DNA of 64,000 nucleotides from Pectinatus frisingensis (GCF_015732285.1 NZ_WIQU01000022.1:68536-132535); one strand, 5' to 3'; counted from the first letter of the stretch, positions 9,705-19,084 are shown. Translations and numbers: made by a program. Notes: generated from the letters alone by a model not told the origin.

Positions 9705-10676
9705 TCAACTTAGTAACAATATGATCAAACCTGAAAAACCACACAGTGCGCTGATCAGCCAAAAGTTTCTTACCACTTTGACTTCCGGCCAACCTTTTAA
9801 TTCAAAGTGGTGATGCAATGGACTCATTAAAAAGACTCTTTTTCCATGACGGCAGTGGAAGGAAACAACCTGGATTATAACTGATAATGCCTCAATGACA
9901 AATAAACCGCCAATTAATATTAATAGGATTTCTGTATGTGTCAGGATAGCGACTGATGAGATAACTCCACCGAGGGCGAGTGAACCGGTATCACCCATAA
10001 AAATTTGGGCAGGGTGCTTATTAAATTTTAGAAATGCGACTAAGGCTCCGGTACAGGATAAACAAAGTATGGCTAAATCAAATTTTACAAAATATAGACA
10101 AATAAGTGCATAGACAAACGAGGTTATTGCTACTGAACCGGCAGCCAGACCATCCAAACCATCGGTCAAATTTACGGCATTAGTGGTTCCGACTAATACA
10201 AGCCATATTAGGATATAGTAGAAGAAACCCAGATTTATATTAATATTCAGTAATGGCAGCCATAGTTTCATATCCAGCACACCGTAATGGATGCCAAGAT
10301 ATGTTGCCAATAGAGCAATTATCAGTTGACCAAGAAATTTTTGCCGTGCCGTCAGGCCTAAATTTCGTTTTAATACGACTTTTATATAATCGTCAATAAA
10401 ACCGATTATAAAATACCCTAAAGTTATCAATAAGGCTAATAAAATTTCCACAGTCAAGTGGGCAAAAGTCAATGTACCAACCAGTATGCCGAGGACAATT
10501 ATAATTCCGCCCATAGTGGGTGTGCCTGATTTTATCTGATGGCTTTTAGGCCCTTCCTGCCGGATACTTTGACCAAATTTTAATTTATGCAGTTCAGGGA
10601 TCAATTTTGGTCCGCATAAAAGAACTACTGCAGCTGATAATATTGCTGCCCAAACAGGATAAATCATTACCATCAT
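9705..10676 (-). CDS. mraY: Phospho-MurNAc-pentapeptide transferase MraY
   Basis: Polytopic membrane enzyme (about ten membrane segments) making lipid I from UDP-MurNAc-pentapeptide and undecaprenyl phosphate. The conserved GTPTMGGIIIVLG, FIDDYIKV (double aspartate), TNAVNLTDGLDGLAAG, MGDTGSLALGG and SPLHHHFELKGWPE motifs are all intact; the triple histidine is part of the active site. 323 residues is normal. Several ATG codons cluster at the start (MMVMIYP), so the exact initiator is uncertain by three residues. Only three bases separate it from murF. Confidence 0.97.
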   Translation of the reverse strand: MMVMIYPVWAAILSAAVVLLCGPKLIPELHKLKFGQSIRQEGPKSHQIKSGTPTMGGIIIVLGILVGTLTFAHLTVEILLALLITLGYFIIGFIDDYIKVVLKRNLGLTARQKFLGQLIIALLATYLGIHYGVLDMKLWLPLLNININLGFFYYILIWLVLVGTTNAVNLTDGLDGLAAGSVAITSFVYALICLYFVKFDLAILCLSCTGALVAFLKFNKHPAQIFMGDTGSLALGGVISSVAILTHTEILLILIGGLFVIEALSVIIQVVSFHCRHGKRVFLMSPLHHHFELKGWPEVKVVRNFWLISALCGFSGLIILLLS

Positions 10677-10679
10677 TTA

Positions 10680-12053
10680 TTACGTCTCCAATAAATTTAT
10701 TATTTTTTCCATTTGCATGCTGTGTGAACCTTTAAATAAAACTACATCACCGGCAGTTAGTATAGCTTTCAATTTTGTTGCTGCATCGGCATGCGAACTG
10801 CAGTTATAGACCGCTTTAAGGCCATAGTGCGCAGCTGTTTCAGCAGTATAGCGGGCTAATGGACCCAAAGTTAATAGGATATTAACTTTCTTTTGGACAC
10901 ATAAAAGTCCGATTTGTTCATGGGCGGTACGTTCAATTTCACCAAGTTCCTTCATATCGCCAAAAACCACTATATGTCTTTGTGCAGTCATTGACATTAA
11001 ACTATCTAAAGCGGCAGCCATCGATGCCGGACTGGCATTATACGCATCATTGACAACAGTATAACCATGCATGGCTATTATTTCGAAACGCATCCCTGAT
11101 GGTCGAAATTTTTGCAGACCTGCCTTTATTTCCAGTGGTGTCATTCCCATGGCGCAGCCAGCCGCAATTGCGGCCAATGAATCATAGACATTATGTTCCC
11201 CAATAAGCGGTATTGTTAACTGGAGATTTTCATTAAGCAGCTTACAAGTGAAAGTCGTTTTATTATTGGAATGAACGGTTATATTTTCTGCCATAATATC
11301 AGCTGAATTTTTTATACCAAATGTTATTATATGCGCGGTTGTCATAGAGGTCATTGCTGCGGTGTATGTATTATCAACATTTAAAATTACGGTACCCTGT
11401 GGTTTTATTGCCTCGACTAATTCTCCCTTTGCCCGGGCAATATTTTCCTGTGAACCTAATAGTTCAAGATGGGTATTACCAACGTTAAGTATAATTCCTA
11501 TATCCGGCTTGGCAGTTTTTGCCAAACGTCTTATTTGACCGAGACCACGCATGCCCATTTCAACCACTGCCATATCATAAGAAGGTGTAATGGAAAGCAG
11601 TGTCAAAGCTATGCCTACTTCAGAATTGAAATTTTTAAATGTTTTTAAGACAGAATATTTTTCGGATAAAACAGCCGCTGTCAAATCTTTAGTGGTTGTT
11701 TTGCCGTTCGAACCGGTTATGGCGATTACAGGTAGAGAGAACTGGTCGCGCCAGCCTCCGGCTATGTCTAAATAAGCGTCAAGTGTGTTATTAACAAGTA
11801 AAATAGTAGACTTTTTGGTAACATTGGCAGGCAATTTGGTTTTATCTGAAATGATAAGACCGATGGCTCCTTTTTCACAAGCCTGGGCAAGAAAATCATG
11901 ACCGTCAAAATTTTCTCCCTTTAGTGCCAAAAACAGCATACCGGGAGTGATGCTGCGTGTATCAGTACTTATATCGGTAAATTCGGTGCAGGTTTGTTGC
12001 AAGATTTTACAGTCAGTGTATTTTTTTAGTTGTGCTAATGTAAATGCCGGCAA
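10680..12053 (-). CDS. murF: UDP-MurNAc-tripeptide--D-alanyl-D-alanine ligase
   Basis: Adds the D-Ala-D-Ala dipeptide made by Ddl to the UDP-MurNAc tripeptide. DTRSITPGMLFLALKGENFDGHDF is the MurE/MurF N-terminal domain, GSNGKTTTKD (about 114-123) the ATP loop, and NDAYNASPASM the substrate-binding segment characteristic of MurF. 457 residues. It abuts murE directly (stop of murE at 12054), so the two are translationally coupled. Confidence 0.96.
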   Translation of the reverse strand: MPAFTLAQLKKYTDCKILQQTCTEFTDISTDTRSITPGMLFLALKGENFDGHDFLAQACEKGAIGLIISDKTKLPANVTKKSTILLVNNTLDAYLDIAGGWRDQFSLPVIAITGSNGKTTTKDLTAAVLSEKYSVLKTFKNFNSEVGIALTLLSITPSYDMAVVEMGMRGLGQIRRLAKTAKPDIGIILNVGNTHLELLGSQENIARAKGELVEAIKPQGTVILNVDNTYTAAMTSMTTAHIITFGIKNSADIMAENITVHSNNKTTFTCKLLNENLQLTIPLIGEHNVYDSLAAIAAGCAMGMTPLEIKAGLQKFRPSGMRFEIIAMHGYTVVNDAYNASPASMAAALDSLMSMTAQRHIVVFGDMKELGEIERTAHEQIGLLCVQKKVNILLTLGPLARYTAETAAHYGLKAVYNCSSHADAATKLKAILTAGDVVLFKGSHSMQMEKIINLLET

Positions 12054-13562
12054 TTATAATTCCCCCGCAAGCTTTGATTTTATGGCTGTTATGGCGATTT
12101 CTTTGTCATCGAAATGAATCGTTTTATCTTTTAAGATTTGGTAGTTTTCATGGCCTTTACCGGCTATCATAACGATGTCACCTGCTTTGGCAAGTTCTAT
12201 AGCCCGATATATAGCTTTTTTACGATCAGTTATTTTTTCATGAAAATTACCGTGTAAAGCGGGTATAACGCCATTTTCAACTTCTGATAAAATGAATTCC
12301 GGATCTTCACTGCGCGGATTGTCGGATGTTGCAATTACAATGTCGGATTTTTCAGCGGCAATCTTTCCCATAATGGGTCTTTTAGTACGGTCACGATCAC
12401 CACCGCAGCCAAATACTGTTATCAAACGTTTGGTGGTAATTTGTCGGGCTGTATTTAAAACATTTTCCAAACCATCCGGAGTATGTGCATAATCGACAAT
12501 GACAGAGAAATCTTGTCCTGCCCTAATCAATTCAAACCGTCCCGGAACGCTGTGAAATTCTTCAAGAGCTGCAGTGATGAACCGCAGCTCAATATTTTCA
12601 GCTAAAGCGGCACCTATTGCACCCATTACATTGTATACATTGAACATACCGGTTATATTTGAGTGCAAAGTTATATCTGTCAGGCTGCCCCGCAGAGAAA
12701 ATTCCATTCCATTAGCGTGGATATTAATATTACAAGCTTTTAATGAGGCGTCCTTATGTATGGCATAAGTGAATAAACGGCATTTGGTATGCTCACACAT
12801 GATGTTGCTGGAGGGGTCATCAATATTTATTATGGCTGTTTTATTTTGTTTTATGTTGCTTTTTGCTGTCAAAGAAGAAAAAAGTTTAGCTTTTGCCAAG
12901 GCATAATTTTCAAATGTTTTATGAAAATCCAAGTGATCGCGTGTCAGATTAGTAAATACAGCCGTGTCATATTCGCAGCCAGCCACACGATTTAGAGCCA
13001 GCGCATGGGAGGAAACTTCCATAACTACATAATCCATGCCGGCTTTTTGCATGTGATATAAAACATGCTGCAGATCGATGATATCCGGTGTTGTATTGTG
13101 TATCGGCAATATTTCATCTTCAACCATTATTTTTATTGTACCGATAAGGCCTGTTTTGTAACCGGCTTTACGCAAAATAGAGCGTATTATATAAGTGATG
13201 GTTGTTTTTCCATTTGTTCCGGTCACACCAATCAGACGCATTTTTTTACTGGGATAATCATAAAAGTATGGTACTATTTCTTCCATGGACTTATGTGTGT
13301 CAGGAACGATGATTTTTACTATGCTGTCTGGTACAGCAACATCATGTTCAGCTATTATGGCTGATGCGCCGTTTTTTATGGCCTGTCCGACAAAGTCATG
13401 ACCGTCTACGGTTGCCCCTTTTATACAGAAAAAAAGTGAATCTTTTTGTACCTTACGGGAGTCACATTCCAGTGAGCTTATATCTATGCCTGTTATGTCT
13501 GTGGTATTTATAGTTGTAGCGTTGCTGAGTTTTTTTATTAAGTCAGTTACAGCCTTATGCAT
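12054..13562 (-). CDS. murE: UDP-MurNAc-L-Ala-D-Glu--meso-diaminopimelate ligase
   Basis: Adds the third stem-peptide residue. The N-terminal LECDSRKVQKDSLFFCIKG, the ATP loop GVTGTNGKTT (112-121), HLDFHKTFENY and VDYAHTPDGLENVL are present. The specificity motif reads DNPR at about 414-417, which in the family marks meso-diaminopimelate rather than lysine, in keeping with a diderm Firmicute. 502 residues. AGGAGG precedes the ATG. It has its own promoter (extended -10 at 13595-13603) behind a terminator, so it heads a sub-operon separate from rsmH-ftsL. Confidence 0.95.
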   Translation of the reverse strand: MHKAVTDLIKKLSNATTINTTDITGIDISSLECDSRKVQKDSLFFCIKGATVDGHDFVGQAIKNGASAIIAEHDVAVPDSIVKIIVPDTHKSMEEIVPYFYDYPSKKMRLIGVTGTNGKTTITYIIRSILRKAGYKTGLIGTIKIMVEDEILPIHNTTPDIIDLQHVLYHMQKAGMDYVVMEVSSHALALNRVAGCEYDTAVFTNLTRDHLDFHKTFENYALAKAKLFSSLTAKSNIKQNKTAIINIDDPSSNIMCEHTKCRLFTYAIHKDASLKACNINIHANGMEFSLRGSLTDITLHSNITGMFNVYNVMGAIGAALAENIELRFITAALEEFHSVPGRFELIRAGQDFSVIVDYAHTPDGLENVLNTARQITTKRLITVFGCGGDRDRTKRPIMGKIAAEKSDIVIATSDNPRSEDPEFILSEVENGVIPALHGNFHEKITDRKKAIYRAIELAKAGDIVMIAGKGHENYQILKDKTIHFDDKEIAITAIKSKLAGEL

Positions 13563-13594
13563 GGTAATACCTCCTATTTTTACAAAACAAATAT

Positions 13595-13603
13595 ATTATA
13601 GCA
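13595..13603 (-). promoter_or_regulatory. murE promoter, extended -10
   Basis: Minus-strand TGCTATAAT, an extended -10 (TGn plus perfect TATAAT), about 33 bases before the murE ATG. No good -35 is seen at 16-18 bases, which is usual for extended -10 promoters. It lies just after the ftsL terminator. Confidence 0.6.
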
Positions 13604-13615
13604 GATTATCAAAGA

Positions 13616-13645
13616 ACTAAAAAGGAGCTGTAAAAAAACAGCTCC
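13616..13645 (-). terminator. Intrinsic terminator between ftsL and murE
   Basis: 8-bp perfect stem GGAGCTGT/ACAGCTCC (13624-13631 and 13638-13645), loop of six A residues, then five T on the minus strand. It splits the division cluster into rsmH-ftsL and murE onward. Confidence 0.8.
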
Positions 13646-13658
13646 ACAAATTTATAAA

Positions 13659-14042
13659 TCAGCGCTTTTTGTCGGCAAAATATACCTGCGGCGGCAGGAT
13701 CATTCCTAACTTGCCAACAGCTATCGACCTTATTCGTTCCGGTGATTTTAAACTGGCAATATCTAAATGCAAACGGGCATTTTCTTTTTCCAATGTGGCA
13801 ACGGATTGTTTTGCTTTGACAAGGTCATAGCCTTGCCGTGCAGCCAGACCGTTACGGAAAGTGATGAACATGCCCATGGCTGAAATCAAAATGACTAAAA
13901 ACAAGCAGCGCGCCCGCCATTTTGTGTTCAGTTGAATTTTTTCTTTTTTGCGTCGGCGGCTGTGAAAGGCAGAATCTGTTGGTGAGGAATGTTTTGCCTC
14001 AGATGATTTTTCTGCCAAATTGCCGTAAGTATATTTTACCAT
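13659..14042 (-). CDS. ftsL: Cell division protein FtsL
   Basis: Small bitopic division protein. A basic, Ser-rich cytoplasmic N-terminus of about 45 residues precedes one membrane segment (CLFLVILISAMGMFITF), then a leucine-zipper-like coil (LVKAKQSVATLEKENARLHLDIASLKSPERI) and a short tail with IAVGKLGMILP, the usual FtsL ending. The ATG at 14042 is chosen because GGGGG lies 8 bases upstream; an in-frame TTG 15 bases earlier precedes that site. 127 residues. Sequence identity in this family is low, so the call rests on topology, tail motif and position right after rsmH. The FtsI-type transpeptidase gene that normally follows is missing. Confidence 0.85.
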   Translation of the reverse strand: MVKYTYGNLAEKSSEAKHSSPTDSAFHSRRRKKEKIQLNTKWRARCLFLVILISAMGMFITFRNGLAARQGYDLVKAKQSVATLEKENARLHLDIASLKSPERIRSIAVGKLGMILPPQVYFADKKR

Positions 14043-14132
14043 TGTCCGTGCCCCCAAATAATTTATTGGACAGTGTGAAAGAACATTGTTAGGATGCTGA
14101 GTGCCTTATTGATGTTAGTTTTAAGTAATGTT

Positions 14133-15068
14133 TTATAATTTCTCTGCGATGCGTAGTTTTGCACTTTTGGAGCGTGGATTATCGATCAATTCCGTTTCGG
14201 AAGGTGTCAGGGCTTTACCGCATAAACGTATCTGCCTTTTATGTCCACAGATACAAATTGGTAAATCCGGTGGACAGATGCAGCCTGTTGCCATGAGTTT
14301 CAGGGTCTGTTTGGTAATGCGGTCTTCCAATGAATGGAAGGTAATTACAGTTAACCGGCCATGCTGAGTTAAATGTTCAACGGCACATTCAAACGATTTT
14401 TTCAGTATACCAAGCTCATTATTGACTTCAATGCGAATGGCCTGGAATATTCTTTTTGCCGGGTGACCGGGATTGTTTCTGCGGACTGCTGCCGGAATGG
14501 CCCGACAGATTATATCAACTAATTGGGCAGTCGTTTTTATAGGTGTTTCCTGCCGATATAGTATAATAAATTTGGCAATTCTTTTAGACCATCGTTCCTC
14601 ACCATATTTTTTGAAAATATCAGTAAGATGCAGTTCACTGTAATTGTTTACTACATCGTATGCCGTGAGCGATTCATGCTGATCCATGCGCATATCGAGC
14701 GGAGCATCATGCATATAGGAAAATCCCCGTTCAGCATCATCAATTTGTGGAGAGGATACGCCCAGATCAAATAAAAAACCATCGACTCCGGTTATATTTT
14801 CCCGAGCTAATATGGCAGTCAGATTTTTGAAATTGTCATGTACTACTATTGTATGACAGATACAGCAGGCTAATTTTTCTTTAGCTGCCGCCACGGCTGT
14901 CTCATCTTGGTCAATTCCCAGTAAAGTTCCATTTTTGCCCAGAAGCGATGCAATGCGTGAAGCATGACCAGCACCGCCAAGTGTGCAATCTACGTAAATT
15001 CCGTCTGACTTTATATTCAATCCCCTAATGACTTCATCAGCCATGACACTTATATGATGAAATTCCAC
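14133..15068 (-). CDS. rsmH: 16S rRNA (cytosine-1402-N4)-methyltransferase RsmH
   Basis: SAM-dependent methyltransferase (formerly MraW). The N-terminus FHHISVMADEVIRGLNIK, the SAM loop VDCTLGGAGHAS, FDLGVSSPQIDDAERGFSY, MRMDQ and the C-terminal NNPGHPAKRIFQAIRIEVN and ITFHSLEDRITK segments are diagnostic. The start is GTG (15068) with GGAGG 10 bases upstream. 311 residues. It is the first gene of the cluster here; the mraZ regulator gene that usually precedes it is absent. Confidence 0.96.
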   Translation of the reverse strand: MEFHHISVMADEVIRGLNIKSDGIYVDCTLGGAGHASRIASLLGKNGTLLGIDQDETAVAAAKEKLACCICHTIVVHDNFKNLTAILARENITGVDGFLFDLGVSSPQIDDAERGFSYMHDAPLDMRMDQHESLTAYDVVNNYSELHLTDIFKKYGEERWSKRIAKFIILYRQETPIKTTAQLVDIICRAIPAAVRRNNPGHPAKRIFQAIRIEVNNELGILKKSFECAVEHLTQHGRLTVITFHSLEDRITKQTLKLMATGCICPPDLPICICGHKRQIRLCGKALTPSETELIDNPRSKSAKLRIAEKL

Positions 15069-15220
15069 TAAGTGAATTCCTCCGTTCGTTTGTAATACAA
15101 TAATGAAATTTGGTGCATCTTGATTTATATTCTATGACAGATAATAATAATCCTGTATGAATAAAAAAAATCCCATAAATAATTGTTTTTTTTATTTATA
15201 TGACTATAAGATAGCAATAC

Positions 15221-15880
15221 TCAGGATAAATCAGGCAAAATGAGATTATCTCTTATGCTGGATATATCCGGGGAAATATTCAAATTAACCGGAGATTTTA
15301 ATATGCGGATGTTGTCAAGCTGCTTGTACTGGATATCGCGTGGTTGATTTAAAAATTCGGGCGACTGAAGCAGTTGCACAGATGCGGTTATAGTTTCACT
15401 TTGTGCTGCTAAATATGATCTGGTTTTTTCCAAAACATCATAACTGAGTTTATAATTTGTATCGGATAATTCCTGAGGTGGCAGTGCTGTTGCAAGCTTT
15501 TTTTGCAAACTGATGATATCAGCCTGATTTTTAATCAAGTTTTCTGTTAAAACCCTCAATGATACATCATCTTGGGAGAATCTGTTGAGGTTGTTGTTGT
15601 ATCGGCTCCAAACACGGTCAATGTCATCAATATTCTGCTTATATGATTCATACCATGTCACAAAAAAAGGCTGTTCACTTAAAATCTGCATCTTTTGAGA
15701 ATCGGTTACTTTGCTTTGCTGTGGATATCGGCTGCTGAACCAAATAATGGAAGATACACAAACTAATACAATAGCTGCAAATATACAAAATATGCGCTTT
15801 TGTGGTAAATAGCGGTAACCGGCATACAAAAGGACTATAATCAATAAGAAAGTCACTGCAAGTAAAAAAATGTAGTTCAT
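15221..15880 (-). CDS. Membrane protein of unknown function
   Basis: I do not recognise this protein. From the ATG at 15880 (AGGGGT 11 bases upstream) it has 219 residues. Two membrane segments lie near the N-terminus (about residues 3-21 and 29-47), followed by an extracytoplasmic domain of about 165 residues that is rich in Asn, Gln, Ser and predicted helix (WSRYNNNLNRFSQDD, LIKNQADIISLQKKLATALPP). No cysteine motif, catalytic motif or signal peptidase site stands out. An upstream in-frame GTG (15916) is possible but has no good ribosome site. It lies upstream of rsmH on the same strand with a 150-base gap. Confidence 0.6.
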   Translation of the reverse strand: MNYIFLLAVTFLLIIVLLYAGYRYLPQKRIFCIFAAIVLVCVSSIIWFSSRYPQQSKVTDSQKMQILSEQPFFVTWYESYKQNIDDIDRVWSRYNNNLNRFSQDDVSLRVLTENLIKNQADIISLQKKLATALPPQELSDTNYKLSYDVLEKTRSYLAAQSETITASVQLLQSPEFLNQPRDIQYKQLDNIRILKSPVNLNISPDISSIRDNLILPDLS

Positions 15881-15985
15881 CGATATATCTACCCCTGTTT
15901 TTACTGATGATAACACGTTGCAATAAGTTTATTTTTTTATTATACTTTTAACCATATTTTATTTCAAGCCATCGGAGGCTATACT

Positions 15986-17707
15986 GTGAAAATATATGAT
16001 AAATATGGTATAAAAAAATCAGCCTGGATTTTTTATTTTTTGTTCAAAGATTATTGGCAGTCAAAGGAAAAATGGAAGGCTCGTGGTTTATTGAGTGCAG
16101 TAATCGTAATGAATCTGGTTTCAGTTTATATTTTATTACTGTTGACCAGCTGGTATAATGAATTTTATACTATATTACAAAATTATTCTTACCAAAACTT
16201 TTGGCAGTCTATAGGTAAATTTAGCTTTTTAGCATTCCTGTTCATATTATTGGCAGTATATGCACTTTATCTGCAGCAAATGCTTCAGATAAAATGGCGT
16301 ACATGGATGACTGCGCATTATTTGGATGCGTGGCTGGAGAACCAGACCTATTATCGTTTGCAATCTGCAATAAAGGATACAGATAATCCAGACCAGCGTA
16401 TACAAGAAGATATTAATCTTTTTGTCAATTTGACACTGAATTTGGGAATAGGATTGTTTAAACAATTAGTGACGTTAATTGCATTTATTGCAATGCTTTG
16501 GCAGTTGTCAGGATCATTTTCATTTTCTTTTAATGGACAAACGGTGCAGATATACGGCTTTATGGTATGGGTAACAATTATTTATTCAATAATTGGCACT
16601 TTATTGACTCATAAGGTGGGGCATCAATTGATTGGCTTGAATTTTAATCAGCAAAAATATGAAGCCGATTTTCGTTTTTCTTTGATGCGTATCAGGGAAA
16701 ACAGCGAATGTGTTGCTTTTTATAAGGGGGAACAACCAGAAAAAGTTAATTTTAAAAATCGATTTATTTTTGTGATTAATAATTTTCGGCAGATAATGAA
16801 TCGGCAAAAAATATTGACCGGTATGACGGTGAGTTATTCACAACTGGCTATTATTTTACCAATATTAATTGCCGCACCGCGCTATTTTGGTGAAATGATG
16901 CCAATCGGCTGGCTTATTCAGACGCTGACTGCTTTTGGTAAGGTTCAGGATGCATTGTCCTATTTAGTGAATTCTTATACTGATATTGCACAATGGTCTT
17001 CAGTTATTCGTCGGTTGGGTAGCTTTACTGAGCATATGTGTGAAATTAAAAAAATTGAATCACCCGTGGAAAAAAGCATAGCGGCCAATTTGGAGATAAG
17101 TGGGTTGACAGTTAATTTGCCGCAAGGGAAATCTCTTATTAGTGATTTGAATATAAGACTGCCGGCAGGAGAAAGCTTGATAATAACCGGAGCTTCCGGC
17201 TGCGGTAAGAGTACTTTGCTGCGCACTTTAGCCGGAATCTGGCCGTTTGCTGCCGGTAAGATAGGCCTGCCGCAGCAAAACAAGATATTGTTTTTACCGC
17301 AGAAACCTTATTTACCGCTTGGCACACTGCGGCAGGCTCTTTATTATCCGCAAACGCAGTCGGCTGCGTCAGCAGTTTATGAAGAGCATGTGCTAAGTTT
17401 GTGTGAACTTGAGAAATTTATCAGTCAGTTAGATAAGTCTGATGATTGGAGTTGTATTTTATCGCTGGGTGAACAGCAGCGCTTGGCTTTTGCCCGGATA
17501 CTTTTGAAAAAACCGGAGTGGGTATTTTTAGATGAGGCAACATCAGCTTTGGATGAAATTACAGAAGCCCGTCTGTATAAAATGTTGAAAACTGAGTTGC
17601 CAAATATTACAATTATAAGTGTTGGGCATCATTCTACACTTTTGCAATATCACAGATACCAGCTTAAACTGACCGGTTCGGGCCGTTATGAATTATTTTG
17701 TTTATAA
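15986..17707 (+). CDS. SbmA/BacA-like ABC transporter, fused membrane and ATPase domains (YddA family)
   Basis: 573-residue half-transporter. The membrane domain (about 1-350) with six helices carries the WYNEFYTILQNYSYQNFW and WRTWMTAHYLDAWLENQTYYRLQ segments of the SbmA/BacA and ABCD-type family (YddA, Rv1819c-like); NPDQRIQEDI is the family signature. The ATPase domain has Walker A GASGCGKST (about 402-410), a degenerate signature SLGEQQR, and Walker B WVFLDEATSALDE. Such proteins import peptides, cobalamin or very-long-chain acyl compounds; the substrate here is unknown. Start is GTG with GGAGG just upstream. The next gene starts 8 bases later and is probably co-transcribed. Confidence 0.85.
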   Translation: MKIYDKYGIKKSAWIFYFLFKDYWQSKEKWKARGLLSAVIVMNLVSVYILLLLTSWYNEFYTILQNYSYQNFWQSIGKFSFLAFLFILLAVYALYLQQMLQIKWRTWMTAHYLDAWLENQTYYRLQSAIKDTDNPDQRIQEDINLFVNLTLNLGIGLFKQLVTLIAFIAMLWQLSGSFSFSFNGQTVQIYGFMVWVTIIYSIIGTLLTHKVGHQLIGLNFNQQKYEADFRFSLMRIRENSECVAFYKGEQPEKVNFKNRFIFVINNFRQIMNRQKILTGMTVSYSQLAIILPILIAAPRYFGEMMPIGWLIQTLTAFGKVQDALSYLVNSYTDIAQWSSVIRRLGSFTEHMCEIKKIESPVEKSIAANLEISGLTVNLPQGKSLISDLNIRLPAGESLIITGASGCGKSTLLRTLAGIWPFAAGKIGLPQQNKILFLPQKPYLPLGTLRQALYYPQTQSAASAVYEEHVLSLCELEKFISQLDKSDDWSCILSLGEQQRLAFARILLKKPEWVFLDEATSALDEITEARLYKMLKTELPNITIISVGHHSTLLQYHRYQLKLTGSGRYELFCL

Positions 17708-17715
17708 AATGAGGC

Positions 17716-18066
17716 ATGATGATGATTTATAAAAAAATTACACAAAAAGATTTTGATGAAGCAGAAAAAGCATATAATGATTGTGATCGGGCAGAGCGGA
17801 CGTGTAAAATCAAACAGGTCGGACCTGAGAGAAAACATTTTACCAAGGGACAGTCAACAGCTTCATTGCTGGCGATACTATTGCTTTTATATAGTATCTT
17901 ATTTACTGATATCCCCGCTTTTTTCCTTAGTGCATCTTTTCTGGTCTGGATAATACAATATTTTATCTGTCCACTGGCAAAAAATAATGCTGAAACTATA
18001 CGTTCAGCCCTTAAATCATTAAGTTTAACATTGTTTGTCGGTTCAATTATTCTCATATTTCTATAA
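17716..18066 (+). CDS. Small membrane protein of unknown function
   Basis: Not recognised. 116 residues with a hydrophilic, charged N-terminus (about 1-45, with FDEAEKAYNDCDRAERTCK) and three closely spaced hydrophobic stretches (about 48-65, 68-85 and 97-115), ending directly in the membrane. The start has three ATG codons in a row; GAGGCATG lies just upstream. Its position 8 bases after the SbmA-like ABC gene suggests the same transcript, but no functional link is known. Confidence 0.55.
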   Translation: MMMIYKKITQKDFDEAEKAYNDCDRAERTCKIKQVGPERKHFTKGQSTASLLAILLLLYSILFTDIPAFFLSASFLVWIIQYFICPLAKNNAETIRSALKSLSLTLFVGSIILIFL

Positions 18067-18158
18067 GAAAGTTTTTAAACATCAGGCTAAAACGTTTTAT
18101 ATATTTACAATAAAGCGATTTAGCCTGATAAATTTTATACAAGGGTGAAGAAAATAAT

Positions 18159-18788
18159 ATGAAAAACGCCAAAAAGAATGAGGAAATAGAAATAAAACTG
18201 CAAATTCAAGATAAGTATGAAATTGATGAGCTCAATAAATTTACGGCAGGGCTTTACCGACCAGGGAAAATATTTAATTTTCATATGTCAGCGTATTATT
18301 ATGATACTGATAACCTGATGCTAACCAGAAATAAGATTGTTTACCGAGTGAGAAAAGAAAATAATTTATGTGTTGCTACCATAAAAGGAACAGACACAGG
18401 TAGTGAAATGCTGCACCGCCGCTTTGAAATCAATCGGGTGGTGCAAACTATACAACCCAATCTAAATACATTTGCCGATACGGCAATATTTCACAATATT
18501 ATTCCTGATATAAAAAATATTACACTTTCGCCTATTGTCACCAATAATTTTTTACGGCACCAATCAATTATATTTTATAATACATCAAAAATAGAATTGG
18601 TAATAGATCAGGGATTTATTTATGCCGGTGTAAAAAATACACCTATTTGTGAAATGGAATTGGAATTGAAATATGGTCGGGAATCAGATGCTGTTGAATT
18701 GGCTGAAAAATTTATTAATAAATTTCGTTTATCATCAAATGTGTCAAGTAAATTTTCCCGTGGGTTGAAATTGATTAAATTTCAATAA
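18159..18788 (+). CDS. CYTH domain protein (inorganic triphosphatase-like)
   Basis: Triphosphate tunnel-fold protein. The N-terminal signature ExExK is present as EIEIK at about residues 9-13. The tunnel's alternating basic and acidic strands are visible as VYRVRKENNLCVATIKG, RRFEINRVV, KIELVIDQGFIY and ICEMELELKYG. 209 residues fits a single CYTH domain without a CHAD domain. Members hydrolyse tripolyphosphate, thiamine triphosphate or make cAMP; the substrate cannot be set from sequence. It stands alone between the small membrane protein and the glycogen operon. Confidence 0.85.
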   Translation: MKNAKKNEEIEIKLQIQDKYEIDELNKFTAGLYRPGKIFNFHMSAYYYDTDNLMLTRNKIVYRVRKENNLCVATIKGTDTGSEMLHRRFEINRVVQTIQPNLNTFADTAIFHNIIPDIKNITLSPIVTNNFLRHQSIIFYNTSKIELVIDQGFIYAGVKNTPICEMELELKYGRESDAVELAEKFINKFRLSSNVSSKFSRGLKLIKFQ

Positions 18789-18915
18789 AAACATTTTTTA
18801 TCAGGCAGGATTTATCAGCTTAATCCAGAATTGTATAAATATACTAACAGAAGTGATTGATATAATAATAATGAAGGGAAATGGTCGTTTCTGTTATTGT
18901 TGTGAACGGTGCCGA

Positions 18916-18945
18916 TTGACTTATTATGTAATATGCAGCTATAAA
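18916..18945 (+). promoter_or_regulatory. Candidate promoter of the glycogen operon
   Basis: TTGACT (18916-18921), 18-base spacer, TATAAA (18940-18945). It lies 139 bases before the glgC ATG and just upstream of a 10-bp inverted repeat. The rest of the 296-base gap is very AT-rich and shows no gene. Confidence 0.5.
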
Positions 18946-18950
18946 TATTA

Positions 18951-18985
18951 TTTATGTAAATTTTTGGCTTAAATATTTACATAAA
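18951..18985. repeat. Inverted repeat downstream of the glg promoter (operator candidate)
   Basis: TTTATGTAAA (18951-18960) and TTTACATAAA (18976-18985) are perfect 10-bp inverted arms with a 15-base spacer, directly after the -10 of the candidate glg promoter. No T run follows, so a terminator is unlikely. A regulator-binding site is the simplest reading; the protein is unknown. Confidence 0.5.
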
Positions 18986-19084
18986 TTTTACAATTATAAT
19001 GTTTTTTCTCATAAATCACAATTACCATACTTAATTAAACAATGCAATTAAAAGAGAATTATTATCTACTGAGGAGGAATTATT

